From positions 16,315,962 through 16,379,961 of the forward strand of contig NC_067208.1 in the NCBI RefSeq assembly GCF_026262505.1: 64,000 nt of DNA, given 5' to 3'. This document shows positions 9,469 through 19,188 of this stretch, one piece after another; position 1 is the first letter of the stretch; every line of letters starts with the position of its first letter. The position numbers and the translations under genes are program-made. The notes under the pieces were generated by a model. The model did no database searches and was not told where the DNA came from. It worked only from the letters and a program-made list of their open reading frames with translations. The DNA comes from Trichomonas vaginalis G3. Its lineage: Eukaryota; Parabasalia; Trichomonadida; Trichomonadidae.

Positions 9469-10503
9469 TTATTGCTTCTCTTTCAACTGATTTTCAAGTT
9501 CACGAATTCTCCTCCTGCAAACAGCGCAACCATCTTGTGGCATTTGCCTTGCAGACATTTGCGCGAATTGAGATCGAAGTGCTTTCATTTCAGCAAGGTG
9601 TCGTGTTTCAATCTCATCTATTTCTCGTCGAAGAGATGCGTTTTCTGCTCTCAAATCACTCATTGCTCTTGATTCTGAAAGTGGTGTAGCAGCAACAAGC
9701 TGGAGTAATGGATCCTTTGAAGCCAATGCCGAACGCAATTTTGACATTTCTTCATAGTTGATCTGCTCTTTCATTAAAAGCTTAATTGTTTCCTTTTGAG
9801 AATCTATAATGTGTCGCTGCTGCATAACGAGTTCTTTAAGTCTATTAATTTCATCTTGAGGATCTTCTTTGGGTACTGGTTTTGAAGGAGGAGCCATTGG
9901 ACGTATTTTTGGTGGTACGTAGTTAATTTCATCTTCTGTTGGCTTAATTTCTACATTTTCGAAGCTTTCTTTCTTTTCTTGTTTACTCTTTTGCTCATTT
10001 TGAGGAGTTGGTGTTTCTTTCTTGTTTTCAACCTTCTTTTCTTGTTCCGGCTTGATTGGAGAGTTTTGCGTTGATTTTTTATCATCTTTAATTGATTTTT
10101 CATCTGCTTTTTGTGTTTTATTTTCGGATTTATCTGTTTTCATATTCGATTTTTCCGTATCTGTAGTTTTATTATTCGATTTATTTGATTTTACTGTATC
10201 AGCTTTAGATTTATCTGTATTTTCTGACTTTTTACTTTCAGATTCAAAAGATTCAAAAGAAAGATCAATTTTTTCGGACGATTTTTCTTTCTTTTCAGTT
10301 TCATTTTTCGGTCCTTCTGAAGCTATTGCAGATTGGGTTTCAAAATCGTCAAATGAAGAGGAAAATGAATTTGTTTTTTTGCTTTGCTCAGAATCTTTTT
10401 TAGATTCTGTCTTCTTTTCTTTCTCATCAGTTTGAGTTTTCATAGTGGTTGCTAACGGATCAGAAATATCATCAAAATCATCACTTAATGAAAGAGATGC
10501 CAT
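9469..10503 (-). CDS. Acidic/Lys-rich low-complexity protein with C-terminal coiled coil
   Basis: I do not recognise this 344-residue protein. It begins MASLSLSDDFDDISDPLATT. A low-complexity region of about 150 residues rich in Lys, Ser, Glu and Asp follows, then a Pro-rich stretch (YVPPKIRPMAPPSKPVP). The last 130 residues are heptad-rich coiled coil containing one CAVCRRR pair close to the end. I chose the ATG at 10503 because the frame upstream of it would overlap the divergent bromodomain gene and its promoter. The composition suggests a cytoskeletal or vesicle-tether type protein, but nothing proves it. It shares a 70-bp divergent promoter with the bromodomain gene. Confidence 0.7.
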   Translation of the reverse strand: MASLSLSDDFDDISDPLATTMKTQTDEKEKKTESKKDSEQSKKTNSFSSSFDDFETQSAIASEGPKNETEKKEKSSEKIDLSFESFESESKKSENTDKSKADTVKSNKSNNKTTDTEKSNMKTDKSENKTQKADEKSIKDDKKSTQNSPIKPEQEKKVENKKETPTPQNEQKSKQEKKESFENVEIKPTEDEINYVPPKIRPMAPPSKPVPKEDPQDEINRLKELVMQQRHIIDSQKETIKLLMKEQINYEEMSKLRSALASKDPLLQLVAATPLSESRAMSDLRAENASLRREIDEIETRHLAEMKALRSQFAQMSARQMPQDGCAVCRRRIRELENQLKEKQ

Positions 10504-10573
10504 CTGTTTCTTCTGAAAACGAATTAATAAACGTCTATCTTTGTTATATAGATTTGTCACCTTTTTAAAAAGA
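10504..10573. promoter_or_regulatory. Short divergent promoter with Inr plus CCTTT
   Basis: Seventy bases separate the starts of two divergent genes. On the plus strand TCACCTTTTT at 10557-10566 overlaps an Inr-like TCA+1 with a CCTTT box resembling the T. vaginalis M5 core-promoter motif, 17 bases before ATG 10574. On the minus strand a TTTCAGAAG context lies upstream of ATG 10503. Use of both is inference. Confidence 0.5.
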
Positions 10574-11155
10574 ATGCTGAATAAGTTCCAGCTTTCCATC
10601 TGCGATAGTATAGTAGACAACCTTATTGATTCACCATTATGCACCCCATTTATTCATCTTGTCGATCCAATAGCCGATGGTGCTCCAGATTATAATGAAA
10701 TTATCAAGCAACCAATGGCTTTAGAAGTAGTAAAAAGAAAAATACAAACAAAAGAATACAAAACGCTAGATGAATTCAAAAATGATGTAAATTTGATTTG
10801 GGCTAATACAATCACATACAATGGCGAAGATACAATATATTCTTATATGGCAAAAGAAAGTAAAATTTGGTTTAATAATATGGCATCTAAAATTACAGAG
10901 TCTAACGAGACTGACTGGACTCGCAAATTACAAAGCACAATTTCCAAACTAAACAAATTACTATCAAACCCACCAGAGGAATGTGATCCAAATGGTGAAA
11001 TAAAGAAAGAGTGTATGGAACAAGAAAAGCTAGAAGAACAATTAGAAAATGTAGAAGAAGAAAAGAAAGATAATAAGAAAGAAGATGAAAAGAAGGAAGA
11101 AAAGCCTAAGCAAGAAGATCCTAAACCACAGCCAAACTCAAATGAGAATAAATAA
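10574..11155 (+). CDS. Single-bromodomain protein
   Basis: The 193-residue protein has one bromodomain over about residues 5-110. It carries VDPIADGAPDYNEIIKQPMA (ZA loop with PDY and PM) and NDVNLIWANTITYNG, where the Asn of TYNG is the expected acetyl-lysine anchor. The last 60 residues are a Glu/Lys-rich tail (EEEKKDNKKEDEKKEEKP). Small one-bromodomain proteins of this type are common in trichomonads and would read histone acetylation in the nucleus. I chose the ATG at 10574. The frame is open further upstream, but only through a TTG codon and into the promoter. Confidence 0.88.
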   Translation: MLNKFQLSICDSIVDNLIDSPLCTPFIHLVDPIADGAPDYNEIIKQPMALEVVKRKIQTKEYKTLDEFKNDVNLIWANTITYNGEDTIYSYMAKESKIWFNNMASKITESNETDWTRKLQSTISKLNKLLSNPPEECDPNGEIKKECMEQEKLEEQLENVEEEKKDNKKEDEKKEEKPKQEDPKPQPNSNENK

Positions 11156-11532
11156 AAAATTGTTAATTATTTTAAAATCCGGCCAATACTCTTTTGCTTT
11201 GCCTTAATTTGATGTTTTATAAGCTGTTTTATTCTGTATGTTATAATTATTTGAGCCAAAAATTAAAAATAGATATGGAATTGCTATTGTTTAACTAATC
11301 TATATGTGAGTACACTATAAATTATGGGGGGTATATATTAGATAGTATTAAAGCCCGTCAAATTTCGAAAATTGAAATCTGAGAATAAATATCTTCTCGA
11401 ATGCAAGGCTCTTTGGCACGGATGAGAGAGTTGGCAAGAATATAATCTATTTATTCTAATATTTTTTGAAAATAAATAACTTCATCTCGTTCATTTTTGT
11501 AAATTTTATCGAAAAAAAAAATTTAATTGAAT
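11156..11532. other. Intergenic with distal Inr
   Basis: No gene is visible in this stretch. A TCATTTT initiator-like site lies at 11491-11497, about 40 bases before the ATG of the GRAM-domain gene, and a second TCAT is a few bases earlier. An A-rich tract separates it from the start codon. Confidence 0.45.
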
Positions 11533-12609
11533 ATGACAAGCGATGTAGCTCTTCCTCAAGATGTTTGGCAACGCTGGAGCAATCCAGATTTTGATGCTCT
11601 TAGACAGACAGTTATAGTTTTTGGCGGAAATATTTCGAAAGAAGCTGCAATTGAAGCTTATCCAAATGTTTCCCTTTACTATCAAGAAAATGAAGGAACA
11701 AGTATGATTAAAGGTACACTTTACCTCACAAGCAGTCGTTTAGCATTCCTTCCAAATAACACAATCCCTCACCCGCAGCTGGTCCAACTTCGTTACGATT
11801 TATTACGTTCTCTTGCAGGTTTCCGCAACGATCTTTCTATTACAGTTAAAGATAACACTGGATCAGCCGCAAATTTCAAGTTTGCTTCCGCAAAATCCTT
11901 ATATCAATGTTTCCATCTTCTCAGAGCTCTTGCCGAAGCTGTTAGAATGAAGAACGCCGAGTGTATCCAAGCTCTTCGTAATCTATCATCAGGTTCTAAT
12001 AGAGATGCAACTCCGTTTTCCGCGATCGAATTTGATTTGCCAGAATTTACAGATCCAAAGAACTTAGAGTTTGTTGCACCTAAAGAGACAGCTCCTGCCA
12101 TTGACGAAGAAGAAGTACGTAATGATGCTCTTGTTGTCTTTTTACAGCCAATTAAGTCAATGATTGATTATTGCAATCATTTGAACTTCGATATTCACAT
12201 TAAGCTGAGGATTCTCTTCTTCATCGCCTTAGTTTCTTTCATTCTTAAATTTATTCCATTATTACCACTTTGCGCTGCAATTGTCGTTGGCGTACAGCTT
12301 TACTATGCATGGATATTCATTAAGAATAATAATAAGGATGAAGATGTAAGCGAATCCACTTCAGGACAACATTTCGAAGGATATGAACAAATTAAACAAT
12401 TCTTCCAAGAATGGTTCATGTGGAAGAACCAGAACAAGTGCCTGCTTTTGCTCGGCATCTCCCTTGCTGTTTTCTTTGGTTGGCTTATCCTTCCAGGCGA
12501 ATTTTACTACTTTATTTGCTTCTCAGCCTACTTTTTCTTCCTCATTCGTCCATTGGCCCAGACTAAGATTTACCGCCAGATCACTAATGGTTTCTGGTAT
12601 TCAACATAA
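11533..12609 (+). CDS. GRAM-domain multi-pass membrane protein
   Basis: The 358-residue protein starts MTSDVALPQDVWQ at the first ATG. The two codons before it (TTG AAT) are not used. Residues about 45-135 resemble a GRAM/PH-like domain, with YYQENEGTSMIKGTLYLTSSRLAFLPN followed by a hydrophobic strand and an amphipathic helix. The C-terminal half has two hydrophobic hairpins (ILFFIALVSFILKFIPLLPL and CLLLLGISLAVFFGWLILPG, each followed by a second segment) separated by an acidic loop. GRAM domains usually bind membrane lipids, and the paired hairpins recall ER-shaping proteins. I infer a role at an endomembrane contact or in ER shape. The nearest homologue is not known to me. Confidence 0.65.
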   Translation: MTSDVALPQDVWQRWSNPDFDALRQTVIVFGGNISKEAAIEAYPNVSLYYQENEGTSMIKGTLYLTSSRLAFLPNNTIPHPQLVQLRYDLLRSLAGFRNDLSITVKDNTGSAANFKFASAKSLYQCFHLLRALAEAVRMKNAECIQALRNLSSGSNRDATPFSAIEFDLPEFTDPKNLEFVAPKETAPAIDEEEVRNDALVVFLQPIKSMIDYCNHLNFDIHIKLRILFFIALVSFILKFIPLLPLCAAIVVGVQLYYAWIFIKNNNKDEDVSESTSGQHFEGYEQIKQFFQEWFMWKNQNKCLLLLGISLAVFFGWLILPGEFYYFICFSAYFFFLIRPLAQTKIYRQITNGFWYST

Positions 12610-12706
12610 TTTTAATTTTTTATTTTTCTTGAGATTGTTGATCCATTATCTTATTTTTGTTTAATATATTAAATTCTATTGATATTTTATGTAACTTTCT
12701 TTTATT

Positions 12707-12713
12707 TCATTTT
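12707..12713 (+). promoter_or_regulatory. Inr-like initiator of the HEAT-repeat gene
   Basis: TCATTTT lies 13 bases (from its A) before ATG 12722. It fits the trichomonad initiator consensus. Confidence 0.55.
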
Positions 12714-12721
12714 TATTATCG

Positions 12722-15151
12722 ATGGATCCTGATTCTTTCTATAAATTGCTCGTTCAATCTTTTCAGAGCCAACCAAAAGAAAATATACTAAACTTCATAA
12801 TGGAGAATAAGGCGACTGCTTTTTCTTGCGGAACGAGCTTATTGACAAGAGGAAATATACCAAAAATTCATATTCAACAAATTCTCTTAGCACTTACAAG
12901 AGTCCTACCAAGAATTGCAACAGAATCAACAGAAATACCTTTTGATGAAATCGGTACCGAAAATTTACAAAATTTTTTTAATGCTTGCATCGAATTTGAG
13001 TTTAAAGGTGATCCAACTACATCTCAGATTGCAGCAAACACTATTTCTCGTCTAATACGTTGTGACTATTTTTGCGAAAATAGATTAGGTTTTTTAGACA
13101 TTATCTACCAATTATACTTTGATCCTCCATCCCCTGAATCTATTTCAGGTATTACATTAATAATTTGCGATGTAATTGATTACAATCAACAACTTGAAGC
13201 ACATTTTGCTGAAATCGCCAATCAACTCTTAGTTCATTTAAATAATCATCCTGATTTAAAAACCATATACGATCAATCGATCAGAATTGTCGATATTTTA
13301 CTTAAAAAATCCTTTATTACAGATCAAGAAACTGGCCATCTTATTTTCCAAATATTACAGATCACTATCAATAAAATTGGATCAAAGTCCGCATCATATG
13401 CTTGTTTTTCAGATATTTTTCACTTTTACTATGAATTTGTTAGTGAAATTGGAAATGAAATAATGCAAATGAGTATTAGCGATATTCAAGAAGGCTCAGA
13501 TGACTTAAAGTCTAATATACTTGGTATGTGGAGGTCAATAATTCACTCAGAACGAATTGCAAAAGAAAGTTTTAATTTAATTCATCAAAACTTAATAGAT
13601 ATCATAAATATATTAGCAGTTATAGCCTCCACAGTTCCCCAAGATATCTGCACCATCCAAGAACAAAATCAACCAAACATTATTGCAACAACTTTGATAT
13701 CCAAGCTTTCCAAGCTCCAATTTGCCAACGAACCATTAATACAGAAGTATTTTCAGCTCAAAGTATCACAAAACCCTGGAGAAAGAGAAACTGCGTTAAC
13801 AATTATTGCATCATTATTTAATAATGGAGATATCTCAAGTATAATTGATGATGCTCTTTCATTCATATTGGCTTCCATGTCTGATGATATCAGTAGAGTC
13901 AGAGAGAACGCGATGATGGCTATACAAGCTTTTCTTGTTCCTTCAAACTTTTCTGACTTAATTCAACAAGCAGTGAGTCAATCAATAGACTCTGTTCTTC
14001 ACATTCTTCAAGAGGACTCAAATCTCTCACAGACAGCAAACTCTTTGTTAGTTTCTATTGCTGATGCTGCGGATGACAAATACAAGAAAAAAGTTACAAA
14101 ATTATTTTTGAAAAATGTTTTGTCAAATGAAAATCTTGATATAAAACTCAACTGCGCCAAGTCAGCATCAATAATTATTGCTGATCTATTACCTCGTGAC
14201 ATGTATCCGAAGATATTTTTGAATGTTTTGGAAGTAATTTGTAACATTGTCAATGAAGAAAATCCTGACTTTAATATATTGACAACAATGTTTTCTTGTT
14301 TCCAAACAATTGTTTATAGATTAGAAAACAATGAAGTTTTAATTAATAATTCTGATGAAATATGCAATGTTTTTAATCTAACTCTTTCTTCTGAGAATGA
14401 AGATTTAGGCATGAAATCATTAGTTCCATTGGGTTGTTTCGCTCGAAGTATTGGAAGTGAACTTTTCGACGATGAAAAATTTAATTTTACGATGAATGCA
14501 ATATTAAAGTACCTTTCTAAGGTCAATGAGCCAGAGAGCATTCAGAATGCAGCTATTGCAATAAGAATGATGATAGATAAGTTCAATTTATCTGATTATG
14601 TCGTTCAAATAATTTCGTTTTGTAATGATATAATGACAAATTTGAATTTAGAATCAAAGAAATATTGTTTTAGAGTTATTAAGGATATATTTACTTTCTA
14701 TCCTGAAATTCTTTCTGAAGATATCTGTAATACAACAATGTCGCTTTTAATTTCAAGTGTTAATGAAGTCAAAGCCGTGAGAGATAACTTGGATGTATAC
14801 TATTCTTATATGGACGCATCCCATGAACTCCAAGATCAAGTAACTCCACTCATTGGAGCATTTACTGCAGCAATCACAATACTTAAGGGAAATTCTGTTA
14901 TTTCAGAGATTATTCCTGTTGTTGTTTCCCTTCTTGACTTCTCTTGTTGCATTCGAGGTTTGTGTGAACCATTGCTTGTCGAAGAAATCATTTTGTGTAT
15001 GCATTATTTAATTGTTTCATGTGAAGATGAATATGATGTCAAACAGAACTTCTCACAGATGCAATCTGTTCATCAAATGCTTCGTTTTGCAATGGAGAAT
15101 CAGCTTGAAAATGAGAAAGTTGGAGAAATTATTTTCTCATTTGACAATTAA
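12722..15151 (+). CDS. HEAT-repeat protein, importin-beta-like
   Basis: The 809-residue protein is almost wholly alpha-helical, with repeated paired-helix patterns of HEAT type such as REHAMMAIQAFL-like and NLSQTANSLLVSIADAADD. The first 100 residues (MDPDSFYKLLVQSFQSQ, then IPKIHIQQILLALTRVLPRI) resemble the N-terminal arch of karyopherins. It is shorter than the 850-1100 residues usual for importin-beta proteins. I infer a nuclear transport receptor or another HEAT scaffold. No catalytic motif is seen. It is followed by a convergent Nup98-like gene, which is suggestive but proves nothing. Confidence 0.55.
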   Translation: MDPDSFYKLLVQSFQSQPKENILNFIMENKATAFSCGTSLLTRGNIPKIHIQQILLALTRVLPRIATESTEIPFDEIGTENLQNFFNACIEFEFKGDPTTSQIAANTISRLIRCDYFCENRLGFLDIIYQLYFDPPSPESISGITLIICDVIDYNQQLEAHFAEIANQLLVHLNNHPDLKTIYDQSIRIVDILLKKSFITDQETGHLIFQILQITINKIGSKSASYACFSDIFHFYYEFVSEIGNEIMQMSISDIQEGSDDLKSNILGMWRSIIHSERIAKESFNLIHQNLIDIINILAVIASTVPQDICTIQEQNQPNIIATTLISKLSKLQFANEPLIQKYFQLKVSQNPGERETALTIIASLFNNGDISSIIDDALSFILASMSDDISRVRENAMMAIQAFLVPSNFSDLIQQAVSQSIDSVLHILQEDSNLSQTANSLLVSIADAADDKYKKKVTKLFLKNVLSNENLDIKLNCAKSASIIIADLLPRDMYPKIFLNVLEVICNIVNEENPDFNILTTMFSCFQTIVYRLENNEVLINNSDEICNVFNLTLSSENEDLGMKSLVPLGCFARSIGSELFDDEKFNFTMNAILKYLSKVNEPESIQNAAIAIRMMIDKFNLSDYVVQIISFCNDIMTNLNLESKKYCFRVIKDIFTFYPEILSEDICNTTMSLLISSVNEVKAVRDNLDVYYSYMDASHELQDQVTPLIGAFTAAITILKGNSVISEIIPVVVSLLDFSCCIRGLCEPLLVEEIILCMHYLIVSCEDEYDVKQNFSQMQSVHQMLRFAMENQLENEKVGEIIFSFDN

Positions 15152-15756
15152 TACTATTTTATTATATATTATTTTTGTTTTGTATAAATACTATATTGTA
15201 TCATATTTTTGATTCTAGAGTTACATTGAATACCACTTAACATATATCATTAAGATGTATTGGCTCCTCTCCATCCTACTGTTAACAATAATCTGACTGA
15301 AATATTAATACGAAAAATCAGAAGATGCGAAAATGCTCAATTTTTATGTTTTTTGACTCAATGTACAACACTTGTATCATGCATTATATAGCATTGATGA
15401 AGAATAGATAAATTTACTTATTTTAGAACAGCTAATATTAATGGAAAAAATGGATATGGATGGGCAACACTTAATTTTGCAACAAAAATATATACGCGTA
15501 TATTGCAAAATTTCGTAGTGTTTAAATATCAATTGCACACATGAATTATTCGCATTGTTCAAATATCATCGAAAAAGAATAAAAATGGAATGATAACTCA
15601 TCATTACGCAACTGATTTTTCGGAGATCTGATATCTTTTTATATTTTGGATAACATGTTTATATATTAAGACGAAATCTACTTGACAAGTATAGAAGAAA
15701 GTGTCAAAAAAAGTTAAAAAAAAGATCAAATTCATAACAAATAAATTTATATCTAT
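15152..15756. other. Intergenic between convergent genes, no gene seen
   Basis: Six hundred bases of AT-rich DNA lie between the ends of the HEAT-repeat and Nup98-like genes. Short frames on the minus strand lack any recognisable content. Confidence 0.5.
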
Positions 15757-17037
15757 TTATAAGCTATCTGGTGCCTCATAAGGACCGAGAGTAACATCAA
15801 ATATGTCAAAACTGAAAACACCTCTAATATAATCATAACAAACAAATCTTGCGGCCTTTGTTGCGCAAAATGCTTGAAGCTTTGCAGAAAATCTGTTAAT
15901 TGACTCTTCATCATCTGGTTTAAATCTCTGGCGAATTCCTACGTTTGGATCTTGAATTGGCCAGCAGTTATACATTGTTATCCTTGTTCTCACATTCATT
16001 CCATTTCCAGATGCTGGTTTCTGGCTCTGTTGGAGGTAAGGATAGAAATTAACAAAGCATGGTTTGATTTCTATGTCATTTTGTATATCTATGTTCGAAA
16101 TATCAATTGTATCCATGAATTCGATGTCAGCGTATCCTTCTCTTGAAACTTTGAAGTGATCAATCTGTCCTGAAATTTCATCTATTGGAGGAATGGTTTT
16201 TAGAGGATTGTAAGGTAAGAATCGCTCTGACTTCTTAGGAAATGCACATTTTAGCATGTCTGATGTGAATTTAAGAGGTGTAATTTTCTTAAATTCATAT
16301 CCATCAGAAAAATCGGGATTTCTTTTAGTAAATAACGAGTTGTAGTTTCTATGATATTTCTTAGATCCTTCGATACTGTTTATTTCATCTTCTTCTTTAA
16401 TAATTGGAACGGCTTTAGATTTGAAGTATTCTGCAGCAGTTAAAACGACACCGGGTTTTGGTGTTGGGAATTTAAGTTCGTTCGCATTGATTGTTGGCTC
16501 TTTTTCAGTAGAAGTCGCTGATTGAAGCGTTTTTCCTTGAATTCCTTGAAGAGTTGGCTTGGCAGCTCCTGCTTGGGCTGTATTGCCACCAATTGAACCA
16601 ACAGCTTGAAGGCCGCCCTTAATGTCTTGTCTGAAATCCTCTGGCGTTTCAATTTTCTTTGAATTAAGATAATCGTAAAATCTTAACTCTTCTGGTGTAC
16701 AATTTTTGAATTGTGGCATTGCTGTTATATTCATGACTGTAATTTTTTGATTTGTATTGTTGGCAGACGTAATTTCGACTTCTTGTTCTTTAAATTCTGT
16801 TGTTGCTGAATTAAATGGCGGGCTGTAAGTGCCATTGCCTGTGTTCGATTTTGTCTTCATCAAAGAATTGGTAGTAGTCGATGAAGTTGTAGATGTACCG
16901 CCAAATTTATTTGTTGTAGAATAAGTTGATCCAATGCCAAATCCTGTAGCAGGTTTAGCACCAAAGCCACCAGATGATGGAGTCGTTGTACCTGTACCAA
17001 ATCCTTTTGGTTTAAATGCGCCTCCACCAAAGCTCAT
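15757..17037 (-). CDS. Nup98-like nucleoporin (FG, GLEBS, APD-like)
   Basis: The 426-residue protein begins with glycine-rich FG repeats (FGGGAF, GFGTG, GGFGAK, GFGIG, KFGG; residues 2-47). Next comes a GLEBS-like motif at about 103-126 (ITAMPQFKNCTPEELRFYDY), the Gle2/Rae1-binding element. The last 150 residues match the Nup98 autoproteolytic domain (FKVSREGYADIEF, FVNFYPYL, WPIQDPNVG). In active domains the C terminus carries the HFS cleavage triad. Here the matching end reads FDIFDVTLGPY, so self-cleavage seems lost, and no Nup96 moiety follows. The product would line the nuclear pore. An AAAAAGTGACA motif sits five bases before the ATG. Confidence 0.85.
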   Translation of the reverse strand: MSFGGGAFKPKGFGTGTTTPSSGGFGAKPATGFGIGSTYSTTNKFGGTSTTSSTTTNSLMKTKSNTGNGTYSPPFNSATTEFKEQEVEITSANNTNQKITVMNITAMPQFKNCTPEELRFYDYLNSKKIETPEDFRQDIKGGLQAVGSIGGNTAQAGAAKPTLQGIQGKTLQSATSTEKEPTINANELKFPTPKPGVVLTAAEYFKSKAVPIIKEEDEINSIEGSKKYHRNYNSLFTKRNPDFSDGYEFKKITPLKFTSDMLKCAFPKKSERFLPYNPLKTIPPIDEISGQIDHFKVSREGYADIEFMDTIDISNIDIQNDIEIKPCFVNFYPYLQQSQKPASGNGMNVRTRITMYNCWPIQDPNVGIRQRFKPDDEESINRFSAKLQAFCATKAARFVCYDYIRGVFSFDIFDVTLGPYEAPDSL

Positions 17038-17042
17038 GATAC

Positions 17043-17053
17043 TGTCACTTTTT
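17043..17053 (-). promoter_or_regulatory. AAAAAGTGACA motif before Nup98-like start
   Basis: On the minus strand AAAAAGTGACA ends five bases before the ATG at 17037. The same 11-mer ends two bases before the Ndc1-like start at 47936, and a 10-base version lies before an in-frame ATG of the ankyrin gene at 53405. It may be a core promoter or leader element, which is inference. Confidence 0.4.
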
Positions 17054-17353
17054 ATGTATTTTTGTGGCTAATATTTTATAGATTGAAAGTAATGCGATTC
17101 ATCCTATTTTCTTGTGTAGTACAAAAATTTGAAGAAAATTGATCTTATTAAGCCAAATTTCGACAAAATATTTGTATTTAAGCCATAATTTTCTGTACAT
17201 AGGCATTACATAAGTTGGATAATTTATCTACGAGATTTAATTCTCTTCAATTGAAAATCAGATTTCATGATTTTGTCAAATTGTCAAATTCTCATACAAG
17301 TAAAAGACTTATCTTCAGTGAACTATTACATTTCTAATTTTCTGCATTAGATT

Positions 17354-17360
17354 TCATATT
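17354..17360 (+). promoter_or_regulatory. Inr-like initiator of the second pseudokinase gene
   Basis: TCATATT lies with its A ten bases before ATG 17366. The rest of the 328-base gap to the Nup98-like gene holds no gene that I can see. Confidence 0.55.
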
Positions 17361-17365
17361 TTGTT

Positions 17366-18523
17366 ATGGAAAGAACAATTACAGGATCCACTGATACTTA
17401 TATGATTCATATTCCAATGAAACCAGAAGCTGATACAGAAGCAAGGATGTATCAAAAGTATCTCGCTTCAAAAGGCAATGACATAAAAGAGCAATTCACA
17501 GGTTACAGATTCATTCGACTTACAAGTAATCTCTTATCAATAAAGGATATAGAATCACAAGTTGGTATATTAGGTTCATTATCTCATCCAAATATTCAAA
17601 ATTTATATGACGTAATTATAGAAAACGATGATTTATATGCTATATACGATAAAGAGTTCTTCTCTCTTGAATCCATTATTGATAAGAATGCTAAATTATC
17701 CGAAAACCTTTCCAGACAAATATTTTTTCACATTTTATCGGCTATTATTTACTTGCATTCACAAAAAATCGTTCATTTAGACATAAATCCAGATAACATC
17801 TTCTTTAACAAGCGAAATATTGCTTTTCTTGGTTCTTTCTTTAAAGCATCAAGAGTTAGCGAAAATTCAACATTTATCAACCCTCCAGGCGTTGCTAATT
17901 TTATGCCACCTGAAGTATTCACAGGCAAGCCATACGATCCATACAAAGTTGATGTTTGGTCATTAGGAATTACTTTATTATTGTGTTTAACCAATACAAC
18001 ACCATATGAAGCAGATACATATGAAGGAGTTGTTCATCTTATTAATACTACTGACCCTATCATTGAGTCATTTATACCTCAAGGAGCCAAAGATGTACTA
18101 AATGCATGTTTCAAGAGGAATCCTGCAGAAAGACCAACAGCTGCTGAAATATTCCAGATGCCATGGGTGCAGTCATATATAATTTATCCGAATCTTGACG
18201 TCCAAAGGATCGAAAATCCGTTTTCAAACGAAACTTCGAAGACAGTTAACTACCACCTTACAATTAAGAGCAAAACTATTGATGATATTAAGTGTATTAT
18301 ATCTGCAGGTGTAAGTCCTGCTGCACATTGCTTCAAAATCATATATGATGATAATTCGAAGTTGATTAATATCAAATTCAGAGGAAGTGAGTCGATTCTA
18401 CTTATCAAGTATGATTTTGTAGCTGATGTTGCTCACATTTTGTTCAAAATCCAATCTGGTGATAATACAGGTGAAATGCAGAATTTGTTGAAGAGAATTT
18501 TTGAGGAATTTAGCATAGGTTGA
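17366..18523 (+). CDS. SNF1/CAMK-like pseudokinase with C-terminal KA1-like region
   Basis: The 385-residue protein has a kinase lobe order: LSHPNIQNLYDVI (beta-4), IVHLDINPDN at 135-144 (catalytic loop, with Asp and Asn kept but Lys replaced by Asn), MPPEV (APE region) and VDVWSLGITLLLCL (subdomain IX). The DFG site reads LGSFF at 155-159, so the metal-binding Asp is absent. No VAIK Lys or glycine loop can be recognised. Residues about 290-385 (FKIIYDDNSKLINIKFRG, then a helix MQNLLKRIFEEF) resemble a KA1 domain as found at the end of MARK/SNF1 kinases. I infer a dead kinase that binds membrane or partners. Confidence 0.8.
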   Translation: MERTITGSTDTYMIHIPMKPEADTEARMYQKYLASKGNDIKEQFTGYRFIRLTSNLLSIKDIESQVGILGSLSHPNIQNLYDVIIENDDLYAIYDKEFFSLESIIDKNAKLSENLSRQIFFHILSAIIYLHSQKIVHLDINPDNIFFNKRNIAFLGSFFKASRVSENSTFINPPGVANFMPPEVFTGKPYDPYKVDVWSLGITLLLCLTNTTPYEADTYEGVVHLINTTDPIIESFIPQGAKDVLNACFKRNPAERPTAAEIFQMPWVQSYIIYPNLDVQRIENPFSNETSKTVNYHLTIKSKTIDDIKCIISAGVSPAAHCFKIIYDDNSKLINIKFRGSESILLIKYDFVADVAHILFKIQSGDNTGEMQNLLKRIFEEFSIG

Positions 18524-18951
18524 TTTATGCATGTTGTTAAATTGTTTATTTTTATTTGTTTGTAAAAATTTATTTTGTTTTTAGTAATTTATTAATATTT
18601 AATACATCAATCATAGAACACAACCTGTAAAAGAGAAGATGCTATCTAGAAATGTGAATGTTATTTCAAAATAGATTTATAAAATTCGAAATAATTTGTT
18701 GAATCCGAAATTTTTGCCGAAAATGTCATTCATTTCACATCAATATCAATTATAATGTACATCCATTTTTCCAAAATTCTTTCATTTTTCATATTTCCAA
18801 ATAAAAATTAATATTTTTAACTTTGAATAAGATTTTTTTGAATATTTTTTGGGAAAAATTTATTGGCCCTTGAGCTAAATGAATATGATTTTTATTATAT
18901 ATTATGTATTTTAAACATTATTCATGTCTAAAAGCATAATAAACCAGAATA
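18524..18951. other. Intergenic, no gene seen
   Basis: AT-rich DNA after the pseudokinase. I see nothing coding or strongly structured here. Confidence 0.5.
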
Positions 18952-19188
18952 TCAGCTATAAATTTGTTTCATTCTCAACAACCAAAAGGTAATAATCGAA
19001 ACATGCAATAGAAAATTAATAAACAGAATAAAATATATAGTTTTTCGCATAGTTACCAACAGCAGACTTATTTTTGATTTAATTCTATCATCAATTATCA
19101 TGGCACGCTGAATTATTTCATTATATGTCAGAGTATGAGATTCTATGAGTACACATGATGAATATTTTTCTGACAGCAATTCTTTCAT
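18952..19188 (-). CDS. Possible small tail-anchored protein or gene remnant
   Basis: This 78-codon frame has a polar N-terminal half with helix-forming sequence (LTYNEIIQRAMIIDDRIKSK), then a membrane segment (TIYFILFINFLLHVSIITFWLL) and a short basic end. That layout resembles a tail-anchored protein such as a SNARE, but no SNARE zero-layer residue can be placed. Coding-like sequence continues about 11 codons upstream of the ATG to a stop, so it may be the tail of a larger decayed gene. It could also be chance. No Inr was found near its start. Confidence 0.3.
   Translation of the reverse strand: MKELLSEKYSSCVLIESHTLTYNEIIQRAMIIDDRIKSKISLLLVTMRKTIYFILFINFLLHVSIITFWLLRMKQIYS

Noticed and set aside
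10022-10435. 137-codon Phe/Ser-rich frame on the plus strand
   Set aside because: It is antisense to the Lys/Ser/Glu-rich region of the coiled-coil protein. Such composition creates open antisense frames.
10504-10644. N-terminal extension of the coiled-coil protein on the minus strand
   Set aside because: It would overlap the start of the divergent bromodomain gene. The ATG at 10503 with MASLSLSDD fits better.
11527-11532. TTG as a start for the GRAM-domain protein
   Set aside because: A proper ATG follows two codons later at 11533.
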